Positions 1 through 5,574 of a stretch of DNA of 5,739 bases are shown in pieces. How positions within the stretch are numbered: position 1 is the first letter of the stretch; each line of letters begins with the position of its first letter. Below the pieces are notes generated by a model. The model searched no databases. It was given only the letters and a program-made list of their open reading frames with translations, and had not been told where the DNA came from. The stretch comes from Ottowia sp. (lineage in GTDB: Bacteria > Pseudomonadota > Gammaproteobacteria > Burkholderiales > Burkholderiaceae_C), in assembly GCA_023228705.1 (NCBI GenBank), contig JALOAS010000140.1, forward strand, positions 1-5,739, written 5' to 3'. Position numbers and translations under genes: made by a program.

Positions 1-90
1 TTATACCTATATAGTACACCTGCCCGAAAACCAATCATTGTGAAAAACCCCACTTTTAGCCCGCTCCCAGAGCCAGATAAAAAGGTAGGG
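1..90 (+). promoter_or_regulatory. Array-flanking sequence, probable leader end
   Basis: These 90 bases contain no copy or fragment of the repeat, so they mark an array boundary. The adjoining repeat is intact, whereas repeats at the leader-distal end are often degenerate; together with the repeat orientation this favours the leader. A TATAGT at 10-15 could be a -10 box, but any -35 lies outside the window. A short minus-strand ATG frame at about 38-1 runs off the edge and is not enough to call a gene. The last bases, TAGGG, followed by the repeat's GTAAG give TAGGGGTAAG, resembling TAGGGGGTTGAG inside the repeat. Confidence 0.5.
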
Positions 91-127
91 GTAAGAATCT
101 ATTTGACCCGACTTAGGGGGTTGAGAC
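91..127 (+). repeat. First CRISPR repeat, representative of all 76 copies
   Basis: The unit is 37 bases. A weak hairpin is possible: ACCC at repeat positions 16-19 can pair with GGGT at 28-31, and flanking G-U pairs could extend it. The run of five G at 26-30 allows other registers; pairing CCC 17-19 with GGG 27-29 would leave exactly the last eight bases, GTTGAGAC, as a 5' handle. That handle length is typical of Cas6-processed type I/III crRNAs; its use here is inferred. The repeat is open in one frame on each strand (SQPPKSGQIDSY on minus, VRIYLTRLRGLR on plus), which creates false open frames through the array. Confidence 0.97.
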
Positions 128-166
128 GAATAAATCATCCCCCTCATTGATAATTATTGGATATCC
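128..166 (+). other. Spacer S1, probably the newest if the leader is at left
   Basis: The spacer is 39 bases. Its minus-strand reading is open throughout: GYPIIINEGDDLF. This looks like ordinary protein-coding sequence of the target, but one open 13-codon frame is weak evidence alone. No match to another spacer was seen. Confidence 0.8.
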
Positions 167-203
167 GTAAGAATCTATTTGACCCGACTTAGGGGGTTGA
201 GAC

Positions 204-317
204 TGACCAATCTTTGGTCATGAGTGATTTCGCCATTATACCGTAAGAATCTATTTGACCCGACTTAGGGGGTTGAGACACCAATCTTTGGTCATGAGTG
301 ATTTCGCCATTATATCC
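204..317 (+). repeat. Near-duplicate adjacent spacers S2 and S3
   Basis: S2 (204-242) and S3 (280-317) share 36 of 37 aligned bases, with S3 starting 2 bases further in. They are not a copied repeat-spacer unit, because both boundaries differ and there is one substitution. Read on the minus strand, both give (G)YNGEITHDQRLV; the single difference is at the third position of a glycine codon (GGA in S3, apparently GGG in S2) and is silent. This suggests two captures of almost the same site from two closely related target variants. S2 also begins with a 7-bp inverted repeat, TGACCAA-TCT-TTGGTCA (204-220). Confidence 0.93.
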
Positions 318-429
318 GTAAGAATCTATTTGACCCGACTTAGGGGGTTGAGACTTACATGCAGCTTCGCTCATGGAGCCATCGTTTGGGATGTAAGAAT
401 CTATTTGACCCGACTTAGGGGGTTGAGAC

Positions 430-468
430 TTAAATAGCCCCTTCTACCAAGCCCATCACCTTTCGGAT
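430..468 (+). other. Spacer S5, possible 3' end of a target gene
   Basis: The minus strand reads IRKVMGLVEGAI followed directly by TAA at the spacer edge. The reading frame and terminal stop fit the end of a protein-coding gene. The protein is not recognised. Confidence 0.6.
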
Positions 469-505
469 GTAAGAATCTATTTGACCCGACTTAGGGGGTT
501 GAGAC

Positions 506-541
506 TCAAGATACTGTTTATTTTTTTTCTTTTTTTTTATT
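506..541 (+). other. Spacer S6, T-rich low-complexity spacer
   Basis: Positions 517-541 are nearly all T, including runs of eight and nine. In a left-to-right precursor RNA this is a long U tract near the start of the array. On the minus strand it reads as a lysine-rich NKKKEKK ending in TAA, so the target could be the end of a gene for a basic protein. No GC-rich stem precedes the tract closely enough to call an intrinsic terminator. Confidence 0.7.
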
Positions 542-578
542 GTAAGAATCTATTTGACCCGACTTAGGGGGTTGAGAC

Positions 579-616
579 TGTCATTTCGATAACGGACTCC
601 ATTGTTCCGTTAAATG
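579..616 (+). other. Spacer S7, homologue of S44
   Basis: S7 and S44 (3324-3358) align over 26 bases with 21 matches. In the shared minus-strand frame S7 reads FNGTMESVIEMT and S44 reads EATFDGTMSSV. The changes are N/D, E/S and a silent valine codon. They look like one site in two diverged members of a target family, sampled at different offsets. Confidence 0.75.
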
Positions 617-653
617 GTAAGAATCTATTTGACCCGACTTAGGGGGTTGAGAC

Positions 654-691
654 ATTAATTTTCATCAAGTTCCTCTTCTTTTATAGCTATG
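654..691 (+). other. Spacer S8, gene boundary or start site of target
   Basis: On the minus strand one frame reads IAIKEEELDEN then TAA. A second frame has ATG AAA ATT AAT placed 5 bases after AGAGGAA-like Shine-Dalgarno sequence. The two readings fit a short overlap between consecutive genes, though either could be chance. Confidence 0.45.
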
Positions 692-728
692 GTAAGAATC
701 TATTTGACCCGACTTAGGGGGTTGAGAC

Positions 729-768
729 CACAATATAGTAGCCTGCATACTCTAAAGTTAGGTATACA
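729..768 (+). other. Spacer S9, weak relation to S37
   Basis: It shares 13 bases, CACAATATAGTAG, with S37 (2806-2842). In one minus-strand frame both are open and share LLYC (CIPNFRVCRLLYC and YMGLLYCEWLYL). The match is short and could be chance. Confidence 0.35.
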
Positions 769-805
769 GTAAGAATCTATTTGACCCGACTTAGGGGGTT
801 GAGAC

Positions 806-841
806 ATTAGGGCTCCACCAGTCTTGACCATTTCGATCATG
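806..841 (+). other. Spacer S10, overlaps S22
   Basis: The last 15 bases match the first 15 of S22 (1695-1732) with one mismatch. Both are open in the same minus-strand frame; together they read TEGVGNQV(L/M)IEMVKTGGAL, the mismatch being L versus M. They probably come from neighbouring positions in related targets. Confidence 0.75.
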
Positions 842-878
842 GTAAGAATCTATTTGACCCGACTTAGGGGGTTGAGAC

Positions 879-987
879 TTTTTCAATATTTTTGAATCGA
901 CCTCCTCCGAAAAAGTAAGAATCTATTTGACCCGACTTAGGGGGTTGAGACTTTTTGAATCGACCTCCTCCGAAAAATTCTAGATCA
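879..987 (+). repeat. Overlapping adjacent spacers S11 and S12
   Basis: S11 (879-914) and S12 (952-987), both 36 bases, share 26 identical bases, S12 being shifted by 10. The unique ends show two separate captures from overlapping protospacers rather than array duplication. The merged minus-strand sequence is open: DLEFFGGGRFKNIEK. The GGAGGAGG in it looks like a Shine-Dalgarno site but lies inside an open frame encoding GGG. Confidence 0.93.
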
Positions 988-1024
988 GTAAGAATCTATT
1001 TGACCCGACTTAGGGGGTTGAGAC

Positions 1025-1062
1025 AAATTGCCTCTTGTTGTTGTTCTTTTTTCATGTTTAAC
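1025..1062 (+). other. Spacer S13, antisense to a putative start codon
   Basis: On the minus strand the spacer contains an ATG opening MKKEQQQEAI, seven bases in from its edge. The lysine-rich start is typical of AT-rich genomes. No Shine-Dalgarno sequence fits within the spacer. Confidence 0.55.
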
Positions 1063-1099
1063 GTAAGAATCTATTTGACCCGACTTAGGGGGTTGAGAC

Positions 1100-1138
1100 T
1101 TTCTATCTTTTTAACTTCCATATCTCCTCCTTTCTTGA
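1100..1138 (+). other. Spacer S14, antisense to a ribosome-binding site and start codon
   Basis: On the minus strand AAAGGAGG is followed four bases later by ATG and the frame MEVKKIE. This is the clearest translation-initiation region in the array. A left-to-right crRNA would be complementary to the mRNA here. It also shows that the target uses bacterial-type initiation. Confidence 0.8.
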
Positions 1139-1175
1139 GTAAGAATCTATTTGACCCGACTTAGGGGGTTGAGAC

Positions 1176-1213
1176 TAATAGTTGCTTGTGGTGAGTATCT
1201 CATACTCACACCT
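1176..1213 (+). other. Spacer S15 with an 8-bp palindrome
   Basis: GTGAGTAT (1191-1198) and ATACTCAC (1202-1209) are perfect inverted repeats around CTC. The corresponding crRNA and target transcript could each form a hairpin. The target may be a structured or operator-like site; it is not identified. Confidence 0.75.
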
Positions 1214-1548
1214 GTAAGAATCTATTTGACCCGACTTAGGGGGTTGAGACAGGAACAATACTTGTTACCCTGTATTCGGAGATTGCTATGTAAGAATCTA
1301 TTTGACCCGACTTAGGGGGTTGAGACCTTGTTTCTGCAGATAGCAAGGGTTTTCTTATGGTTTCGTAAGAATCTATTTGACCCGACTTAGGGGGTTGAGA
1401 CGTTTCCTCATCCTCTATTCTTTTGCACTCTTTTAAGTAAGAATCTATTTGACCCGACTTAGGGGGTTGAGACAATGGAGGGTTAAATCCTCGAATGATG
1501 GAATTGATGAAGTAAGAATCTATTTGACCCGACTTAGGGGGTTGAGAC

Positions 1549-1582
1549 CTATTGCCTCTCCGTCCTCAAAGACGCAGGCAAT
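1549..1582 (+). other. Spacer S20, overlaps S65
   Basis: The last 23 bases match the first 23 of S65 (4899-4936) with one mismatch. The minus strand reads IACVFEDGEAI. The single difference is GAG versus GAA, silent for glutamate, which supports this coding frame. Confidence 0.88.
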
Positions 1583-1619
1583 GTAAGAATCTATTTGACC
1601 CGACTTAGGGGGTTGAGAC

Positions 1620-1657
1620 TAAGTCAAATTCATTGTTAAATGACATGATAAATATCT
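1620..1657 (+). other. Spacer S21, antisense to a putative start codon
   Basis: The minus strand contains an ATG opening MSFNNEFDL. No strong ribosome-binding site is visible in the few bases before it, so this could be an internal methionine. Confidence 0.4.
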
Positions 1658-1694
1658 GTAAGAATCTATTTGACCCGACTTAGGGGGTTGAGAC

Positions 1695-1732
1695 ACCATT
1701 TCGATCAAGACTTGGTTCCCAACTCCTTCGGT
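1695..1732 (+). other. Spacer S22, overlaps S10
   Basis: The minus strand reads TEGVGNQVLIEMV, whose end is shared with S10 (IEMVKTGGAL). The protein family is not recognised. Confidence 0.75.
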
Positions 1733-1769
1733 GTAAGAATCTATTTGACCCGACTTAGGGGGTTGAGAC

Positions 1770-1808
1770 TCATTTTCATTAAAGGATTTCAAACTTTTTA
1801 ACAATTCT
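1770..1808 (+). other. Spacer S23, homologue of S33
   Basis: S23 and S33 (2513-2548) start at the same aligned base and match at 33 of 36 positions. Two minus-strand readings are possible. One is a continuous frame L(L/I)KSLKSFNEN with one silent serine change. The other is a gene end KKFEI(L/V) with TAA overlapping a following ATG (TAATG). I cannot decide between them. Confidence 0.85.
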
Positions 1809-2144
1809 GTAAGAATCTATTTGACCCGACTTAGGGGGTTGAGACTCATTGAGGATATCAATAAACTCTTCTTGAGTGTTGAAGTAAGAATCTATTTGAC
1901 CCGACTTAGGGGGTTGAGACCTATTGATTGAATTATGCTCTCTAAATCTCTCATCTTCGTAAGAATCTATTTGACCCGACTTAGGGGGTTGAGACTATAT
2001 TTTGGAGGTAATTCCTTCTTTCCAATCTCAAGGTAAGAATCTATTTGACCCGACTTAGGGGGTTGAGACCCAATTCTCCATTTTCATCAGTCTTGAAAAC
2101 TGAAGTTGTAAGAATCTATTTGACCCGACTTAGGGGGTTGAGAC

Positions 2145-2252
2145 ATGTTGACTTGGCAATGTTTCATAATTTCCTCAAATGTAAGAATCTATTTGACCCG
2201 ACTTAGGGGGTTGAGACGAATATTCCCAGCTTGAAATGTCCATGTTGACCTG
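2145..2252 (+). repeat. Adjacent spacers S28 and S29, possibly abutting target sites
   Basis: The first 11 bases of S28 (2145-2180) match the last 11 of S29 (2218-2252) with one mismatch. Short as this is, it keeps one minus-strand frame: FEEIMKHCQVN from S28 and QVNMDISSWEYS from S29, the mismatch being a silent CAA/CAG glutamine. S29 is also homologous to S66 (4974-5011). Confidence 0.6.
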
Positions 2253-2438
2253 GTAAGAATCTATTTGACCCGACTTAGGGGGTTGAGACCTATCACCTAT
2301 AAATAAATCAAAATCGTTCTTTATATTGTAAGAATCTATTTGACCCGACTTAGGGGGTTGAGACATAGTTGCAACCATATAAAGCGCGCTGCATAGTATG
2401 CGTAAGAATCTATTTGACCCGACTTAGGGGGTTGAGAC

Positions 2439-2475
2439 TATTTTTTCAAGCCTGCTTAATTGCAAGCTTGTCTCT
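2439..2475 (+). other. Spacer S32, overlaps S68
   Basis: The last 20 bases match the first 20 of S68 (5124-5160) at 19 positions. The joined minus-strand frame reads LDRVKKETSLQLSRLEKI, a charged, leucine-containing stretch that could be coiled coil. The one difference, GAG/GAA, is silent. Confidence 0.88.
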
Positions 2476-2512
2476 GTAAGAATCTATTTGACCCGACTTA
2501 GGGGGTTGAGAC

Positions 2513-2548
2513 TTATTTTCATTAAACGATTTCAAACTTTTTATCAAT
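2513..2548 (+). other. Spacer S33, homologue of S23
   Basis: It has the same 5' boundary as S23 but three substitutions, so it was captured from a diverged relative of the S23 target at the equivalent site. A preferred acquisition site may be involved. Confidence 0.85.
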
Positions 2549-2585
2549 GTAAGAATCTATTTGACCCGACTTAGGGGGTTGAGAC

Positions 2586-2620
2586 TAAACAATGCCAGAA
2601 TTTCTACAAATAGTCTTTCG
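2586..2620 (+). other. Spacer S34, diverged homologue of S62
   Basis: The first 28 bases match the last 28 of S62 (4679-4714) at 22 positions. In the same minus-strand frame S34 reads TICRNSGIV and S62 reads IYRSSDIVYSV, showing C/Y, N/S and G/D changes and a silent valine. Confidence 0.75.
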
Positions 2621-2731
2621 GTAAGAATCTATTTGACCCGACTTAGGGGGTTGAGACAAAATATTTCCAACAATCTGAATTTTTGAATCTAGGTGTAAGA
2701 ATCTATTTGACCCGACTTAGGGGGTTGAGAC

Positions 2732-2768
2732 GTAGTCGTCAAAGTCGTCAAGCTCGCCGTCGTTCTGG
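2732..2768 (+). other. Spacer S36, overlaps S69
   Basis: Its last 21 bases (2748-2768) are identical to the first 21 of S69 (5198-5218). The minus strand reads QNDGELDDFDDY, a strongly acidic stretch. Acidic tails occur in single-strand DNA-binding and other nucleic-acid proteins, but that is not enough to name it. Confidence 0.92.
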
Positions 2769-3025
2769 GTAAGAATCTATTTGACCCGACTTAGGGGGTT
2801 GAGACGTAAGTATAACCACTCACAATATAGTAGTCCCATATAGTAAGAATCTATTTGACCCGACTTAGGGGGTTGAGACATCCATCAGAGTATAAAACTC
2901 TTTAGTGCCCTTTGGGTAAGAATCTATTTGACCCGACTTAGGGGGTTGAGACTTTTTTCCCGTTATTATCAATTACTGTAATGGTGGAGTAAGAATCTAT
3001 TTGACCCGACTTAGGGGGTTGAGAC

Positions 3026-3063
3026 GTTTTAACCTAACAATATGTTTCATCATTCGATGAAAC
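3026..3063 (+). other. Spacer S40 ending in an 8-bp hairpin
   Basis: GTTTCATC (3044-3051) and GATGAAAC (3056-3063) are perfect inverted repeats with a 4-base loop. The right arm ends exactly at the spacer edge. No clear coding frame was preferred. Confidence 0.75.
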
Positions 3064-3175
3064 GTAAGAATCTATTTGACCCGACTTAGGGGGTTGAGAC
3101 AATAATTTAATCACTTGTTCTTTTTCAACACCATTATAGTAAGAATCTATTTGACCCGACTTAGGGGGTTGAGAC

Positions 3176-3215
3176 TTATTTCTTCTTTACTAAAGAAGTA
3201 ATAAGTCTACCCCCC
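3176..3215 (+). other. Spacer S42 with a 13-bp imperfect hairpin
   Basis: Arms 3176-3188 and 3192-3204 pair at 12 of 13 positions around a 3-base loop, with an inner perfect 7 bp CTTCTTT/AAAGAAG. The spacer then ends in a run of C. It could derive from an intergenic structured RNA or an AT-rich operator. Confidence 0.75.
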
Positions 3216-3252
3216 GTAAGAATCTATTTGACCCGACTTAGGGGGTTGAGAC

Positions 3253-3286
3253 AATACTCCATCCAGCCACCACCAACTCTAACCCA
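3253..3286 (+). other. Spacer S43, antisense to coding-like sequence
   Basis: The minus strand reads WVRVGGGWMEY. The residue composition is distinctly protein-like. The family was not identified. Confidence 0.6.
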
Positions 3287-3323
3287 GTAAGAATCTATTT
3301 GACCCGACTTAGGGGGTTGAGAC

Positions 3324-3358
3324 AGACGGAACTCATTGTTCCGTCAAATGTTGCCTCC
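3324..3358 (+). other. Spacer S44, homologue of S7, with an 8-bp hairpin
   Basis: It pairs with S7 as a diverged homologue in the same coding frame. It contains a perfect 8-bp inverted repeat, GACGGAAC (3325-3332) and GTTCCGTC (3338-3345), with a 5-base loop. In S7 the outermost pair is A-T rather than G-C, so pairing is kept there, but two inner pairs are weakened. Confidence 0.75.
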
Positions 3359-3469
3359 GTAAGAATCTATTTGACCCGACTTAGGGGGTTGAGACTTTTT
3401 AACTCTTCATCCCAGTGCTCTAAATAGAGTCCGTAAGAATCTATTTGACCCGACTTAGGGGGTTGAGAC

Positions 3470-3510
3470 ATAATTTTTTCCATTTTTCTCTCCTTATCTC
3501 TCATCGATAT
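3470..3510 (+). other. Spacer S46, antisense to a start region
   Basis: The minus strand carries AAGGAG, a 6-base gap, then ATG GAA AAA ATT. An earlier in-frame ATG gives MRDKERKMEKI. Shine-Dalgarno placement favours the second ATG as the start; either way the spacer covers a translation-initiation region. Confidence 0.65.
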
Positions 3511-3547
3511 GTAAGAATCTATTTGACCCGACTTAGGGGGTTGAGAC

Positions 3548-3586
3548 AACCATTATAGATGAGCATATATTGCTCATGTCTGCATA
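3548..3586 (+). other. Spacer S47 with a 7-bp palindrome
   Basis: ATGAGCA (3559-3565) and TGCTCAT (3571-3577) pair around TATAT. The minus strand is also open (MSNICSSIMV), so the target could be coding. Confidence 0.65.
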
Positions 3587-3623
3587 GTAAGAATCTATTT
3601 GACCCGACTTAGGGGGTTGAGAC

Positions 3624-3659
3624 CTATCTTGTTTATTTTTTTCATTTTTAACTCTCTTC
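3624..3659 (+). other. Spacer S48, antisense to a putative start codon
   Basis: The minus strand has GAGAG followed by ATG and the frame MKKINKI. The Shine-Dalgarno match is weak. Confidence 0.45.
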
Positions 3660-3848
3660 GTAAGAATCTATTTGACCCGACTTAGGGGGTTGAGACTAAT
3701 TCTGAACTCCTTCAATTAACCATCCAACTTGATTTTGTAAGAATCTATTTGACCCGACTTAGGGGGTTGAGACTTAAGACACATTTTCCTTGAGATTCCC
3801 ATAATTCATTTGTAAGAATCTATTTGACCCGACTTAGGGGGTTGAGAC

Positions 3849-3887
3849 ACAAATACATAGCTTTTCTGTAATCATGTTTCATCTTTC
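3849..3887 (+). other. Spacer S51, antisense to a putative start codon
   Basis: The minus strand opens with ATG near its edge and reads MKHDYRKAMYL to the end. The ribosome-binding region, if any, lies outside the spacer. Confidence 0.45.
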
Positions 3888-4307
3888 GTAAGAATCTATT
3901 TGACCCGACTTAGGGGGTTGAGACTTATAGTGTATTCCTATCCTACACAGGATATCAGGGAGTAAGAATCTATTTGACCCGACTTAGGGGGTTGAGACAA
4001 AATATAATGTCCAGTTCCTCCTTCAAGCCAGTCTGGTAAGAATCTATTTGACCCGACTTAGGGGGTTGAGACTCATTCCAAGACTTCGTTCTTGATTGAA
4101 ACCTAAGTTATTGTAAGAATCTATTTGACCCGACTTAGGGGGTTGAGACAGAAGCCCTCTAAGAGGTAAAAAAAGAGCTTCTTTGTCCCTATGTAAGAAT
4201 CTATTTGACCCGACTTAGGGGGTTGAGACCACCCCTAATGTGTACTCATCGGCTTCTTGTGTGTCTGGTCGTAAGAATCTATTTGACCCGACTTAGGGGG
4301 TTGAGAC

Positions 4308-4342
4308 TAAATGCAACCTGCAAGAGCCACGCAATTGAAAAA
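4308..4342 (+). other. Spacer S57, lipobox-like coding sequence
   Basis: The minus strand reads FFNCVALAGCI. LAGC matches the lipobox consensus at bacterial lipoprotein signal-peptide cleavage sites, preceded by hydrophobic residues. It may target a phage or plasmid lipoprotein gene, such as a superinfection-exclusion or entry-exclusion protein; that role is speculation from 11 residues. Confidence 0.4.
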
Positions 4343-4525
4343 GTAAGAATCTATTTGACCCGACTTAGGGGGTTGAGACAATTTGTTATATTCATCCTGG
4401 CTTATTTCAAGCCAAGGTAAGAATCTATTTGACCCGACTTAGGGGGTTGAGACCGTTTATGTCATTTTCTAAGGCCTGCAATTCTTGAGTAAGAATCTAT
4501 TTGACCCGACTTAGGGGGTTGAGAC

Positions 4526-4568
4526 TACAGTAGACACAACAAAACATGGACAGCAAAAACAACCATGT
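4526..4568 (+). other. Spacer S60, long spacer antisense to a hydrophobic peptide
   Basis: At 43 bases this is one of the two longest spacers (the other is S55, 4150-4192). The minus strand reads MVVFAVHVLLCLL from an ATG two bases in from the edge, like the start of a membrane protein. ACATGG and CCATGT form a 6-bp inverted repeat with a 13-base loop. Confidence 0.5.
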
Positions 4569-4678
4569 GTAAGAATCTATTTGACCCGACTTAGGGGGTT
4601 GAGACATATATCGAATGTTTGCACTCTAATTACTTGCCACTGTAAGAATCTATTTGACCCGACTTAGGGGGTTGAGAC

Positions 4679-4787
4679 TGACACTGTACACAATGTCAGA
4701 ACTTCTGTAAATAAGTAAGAATCTATTTGACCCGACTTAGGGGGTTGAGACGTGATAGTTGTTTTCATTATCTGACACTGTACACAA
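4679..4787 (+). repeat. Overlapping adjacent spacers S62 and S63, spanning a gene junction
   Basis: The last 15 bases of S63 (4752-4787) are identical to the first 15 of S62 (4679-4714). The joined minus-strand sequence reads IYRSSDIVYSVR and then TAA. The stop overlaps a start in TAATG, opening MKTTI. A stop-start overlap of this kind is typical of co-transcribed phage or bacterial genes. Confidence 0.85.
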
Positions 4788-4824
4788 GTAAGAATCTATT
4801 TGACCCGACTTAGGGGGTTGAGAC

Positions 4825-4861
4825 CAAATTCCTGTTTACAATGAAAGCATTCAAAGCTTTC
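4825..4861 (+). other. Spacer S64, zinc-finger-like coding sequence with terminal hairpin
   Basis: The minus strand reads ESFECFHCKQEF; the CFHC pair resembles a zinc-ribbon knuckle. GAAAGC (4843-4848) and GCTTTC (4856-4861) form a 6-bp inverted repeat that ends exactly at the spacer edge. Confidence 0.5.
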
Positions 4862-4898
4862 GTAAGAATCTATTTGACCCGACTTAGGGGGTTGAGAC

Positions 4899-4936
4899 CC
4901 GTCTTCAAAGACGCAGGCAATGACTATTTCAGGTTC
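4899..4936 (+). other. Spacer S65, overlaps S20
   Basis: The minus strand reads EPEIVIACVFEDG; joined to S20 this gives PEIVIACVFEDGEAI. S20 and S65 lie 44 repeats apart, so the same target region was sampled at two well-separated times. Confidence 0.88.
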
Positions 4937-4973
4937 GTAAGAATCTATTTGACCCGACTTAGGGGGTTGAGAC

Positions 4974-5011
4974 TCACTGGAATAATCCCAGCTTGAAATA
5001 TTCATATCTAC
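4974..5011 (+). other. Spacer S66, diverged homologue of S29
   Basis: It matches S29 at 26 of 32 aligned bases. The minus strand reads VDMNISSWDYSS against VNMDISSWEYS in S29. Changes are silent (valine) or conservative (N/D, D/N, E/D), the pattern expected of a protein under purifying selection. The protein is not recognised. Confidence 0.88.
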
Positions 5012-5123
5012 GTAAGAATCTATTTGACCCGACTTAGGGGGTTGAGACGCTTTGCACAATGTGCCCAGCCGCTTGGACTTGTTGCAGTAAGAATCTATTT
5101 GACCCGACTTAGGGGGTTGAGAC

Positions 5124-5160
5124 TTAATTGCAAGCTTGTTTCTTTTTTCACTCTATCTAA
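5124..5160 (+). other. Spacer S68, overlaps S32
   Basis: The minus strand reads LDRVKKETSLQL, continuing into S32 as SRLEKI. The spacers are 36 repeats apart. Confidence 0.88.
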
Positions 5161-5197
5161 GTAAGAATCTATTTGACCCGACTTAGGGGGTTGAGAC

Positions 5198-5232
5198 TCA
5201 AGCTCGCCGTCGTTCTGGTAATCTAATTCTGT
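5198..5232 (+). other. Spacer S69, overlaps S36
   Basis: The minus strand reads TELDYQNDGEL. Joined to S36 it gives TELDYQNDGELDDFDDY. The overlap is exact even though 33 repeats separate the two spacers. Confidence 0.92.
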
Positions 5233-5421
5233 GTAAGAATCTATTTGACCCGACTTAGGGGGTTGAGACAAGTTTGAACCGCAATCTTCATCTAATACGT
5301 TATATATTGTAAGAATCTATTTGACCCGACTTAGGGGGTTGAGACCTTTGTTTCCGGACTAATATCATCATTGTAAGATAACTTGTAAGAATCTATTTGA
5401 CCCGACTTAGGGGGTTGAGAC

Positions 5422-5463
5422 ATTAGTTTAACCATTCTGTCTTTCTTTTTCATAATATGTACT
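5422..5463 (+). other. Spacer S72, antisense to a putative start codon
   Basis: At 42 bases it is among the longest spacers. The minus strand reads MKKKDRMVKL from an ATG 11 bases in. The lysine-rich start fits a gene beginning, with no clear Shine-Dalgarno sequence inside the spacer. Confidence 0.5.
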
Positions 5464-5574
5464 GTAAGAATCTATTTGACCCGACTTAGGGGGTTGAGAC
5501 TAATTTCGTGAAAAATGGAAACGCTTTTTATTCGAACGTAAGAATCTATTTGACCCGACTTAGGGGGTTGAGAC

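Noticed and set aside
1..38. Minus-strand ATG frame reading MIGFRAGVLYRY off the left edge
   Set aside because: It is about 12 codons long with no convincing ribosome-binding site, and is truncated by the window. Not enough to call a gene.
952..980. GGAGGAGG on the minus strand of S11/S12 as a ribosome-binding site
   Set aside because: No ATG or GTG follows at a suitable distance, and the merged spacers are open through it (DLEFFGGGRFKNIEK).
2365..2401. GCGCGC and GCATAGTATGC in S31 as a special site
   Set aside because: The palindromes are short, and no partner spacer or context supports a function.
579..3358. Compensatory base change in the S7/S44 hairpin as evidence for a conserved RNA structure
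   Set aside because: Only one pair covaries (A-T to G-C), two inner pairs are lost in S7, and a protein frame explains the substitutions at least as well.
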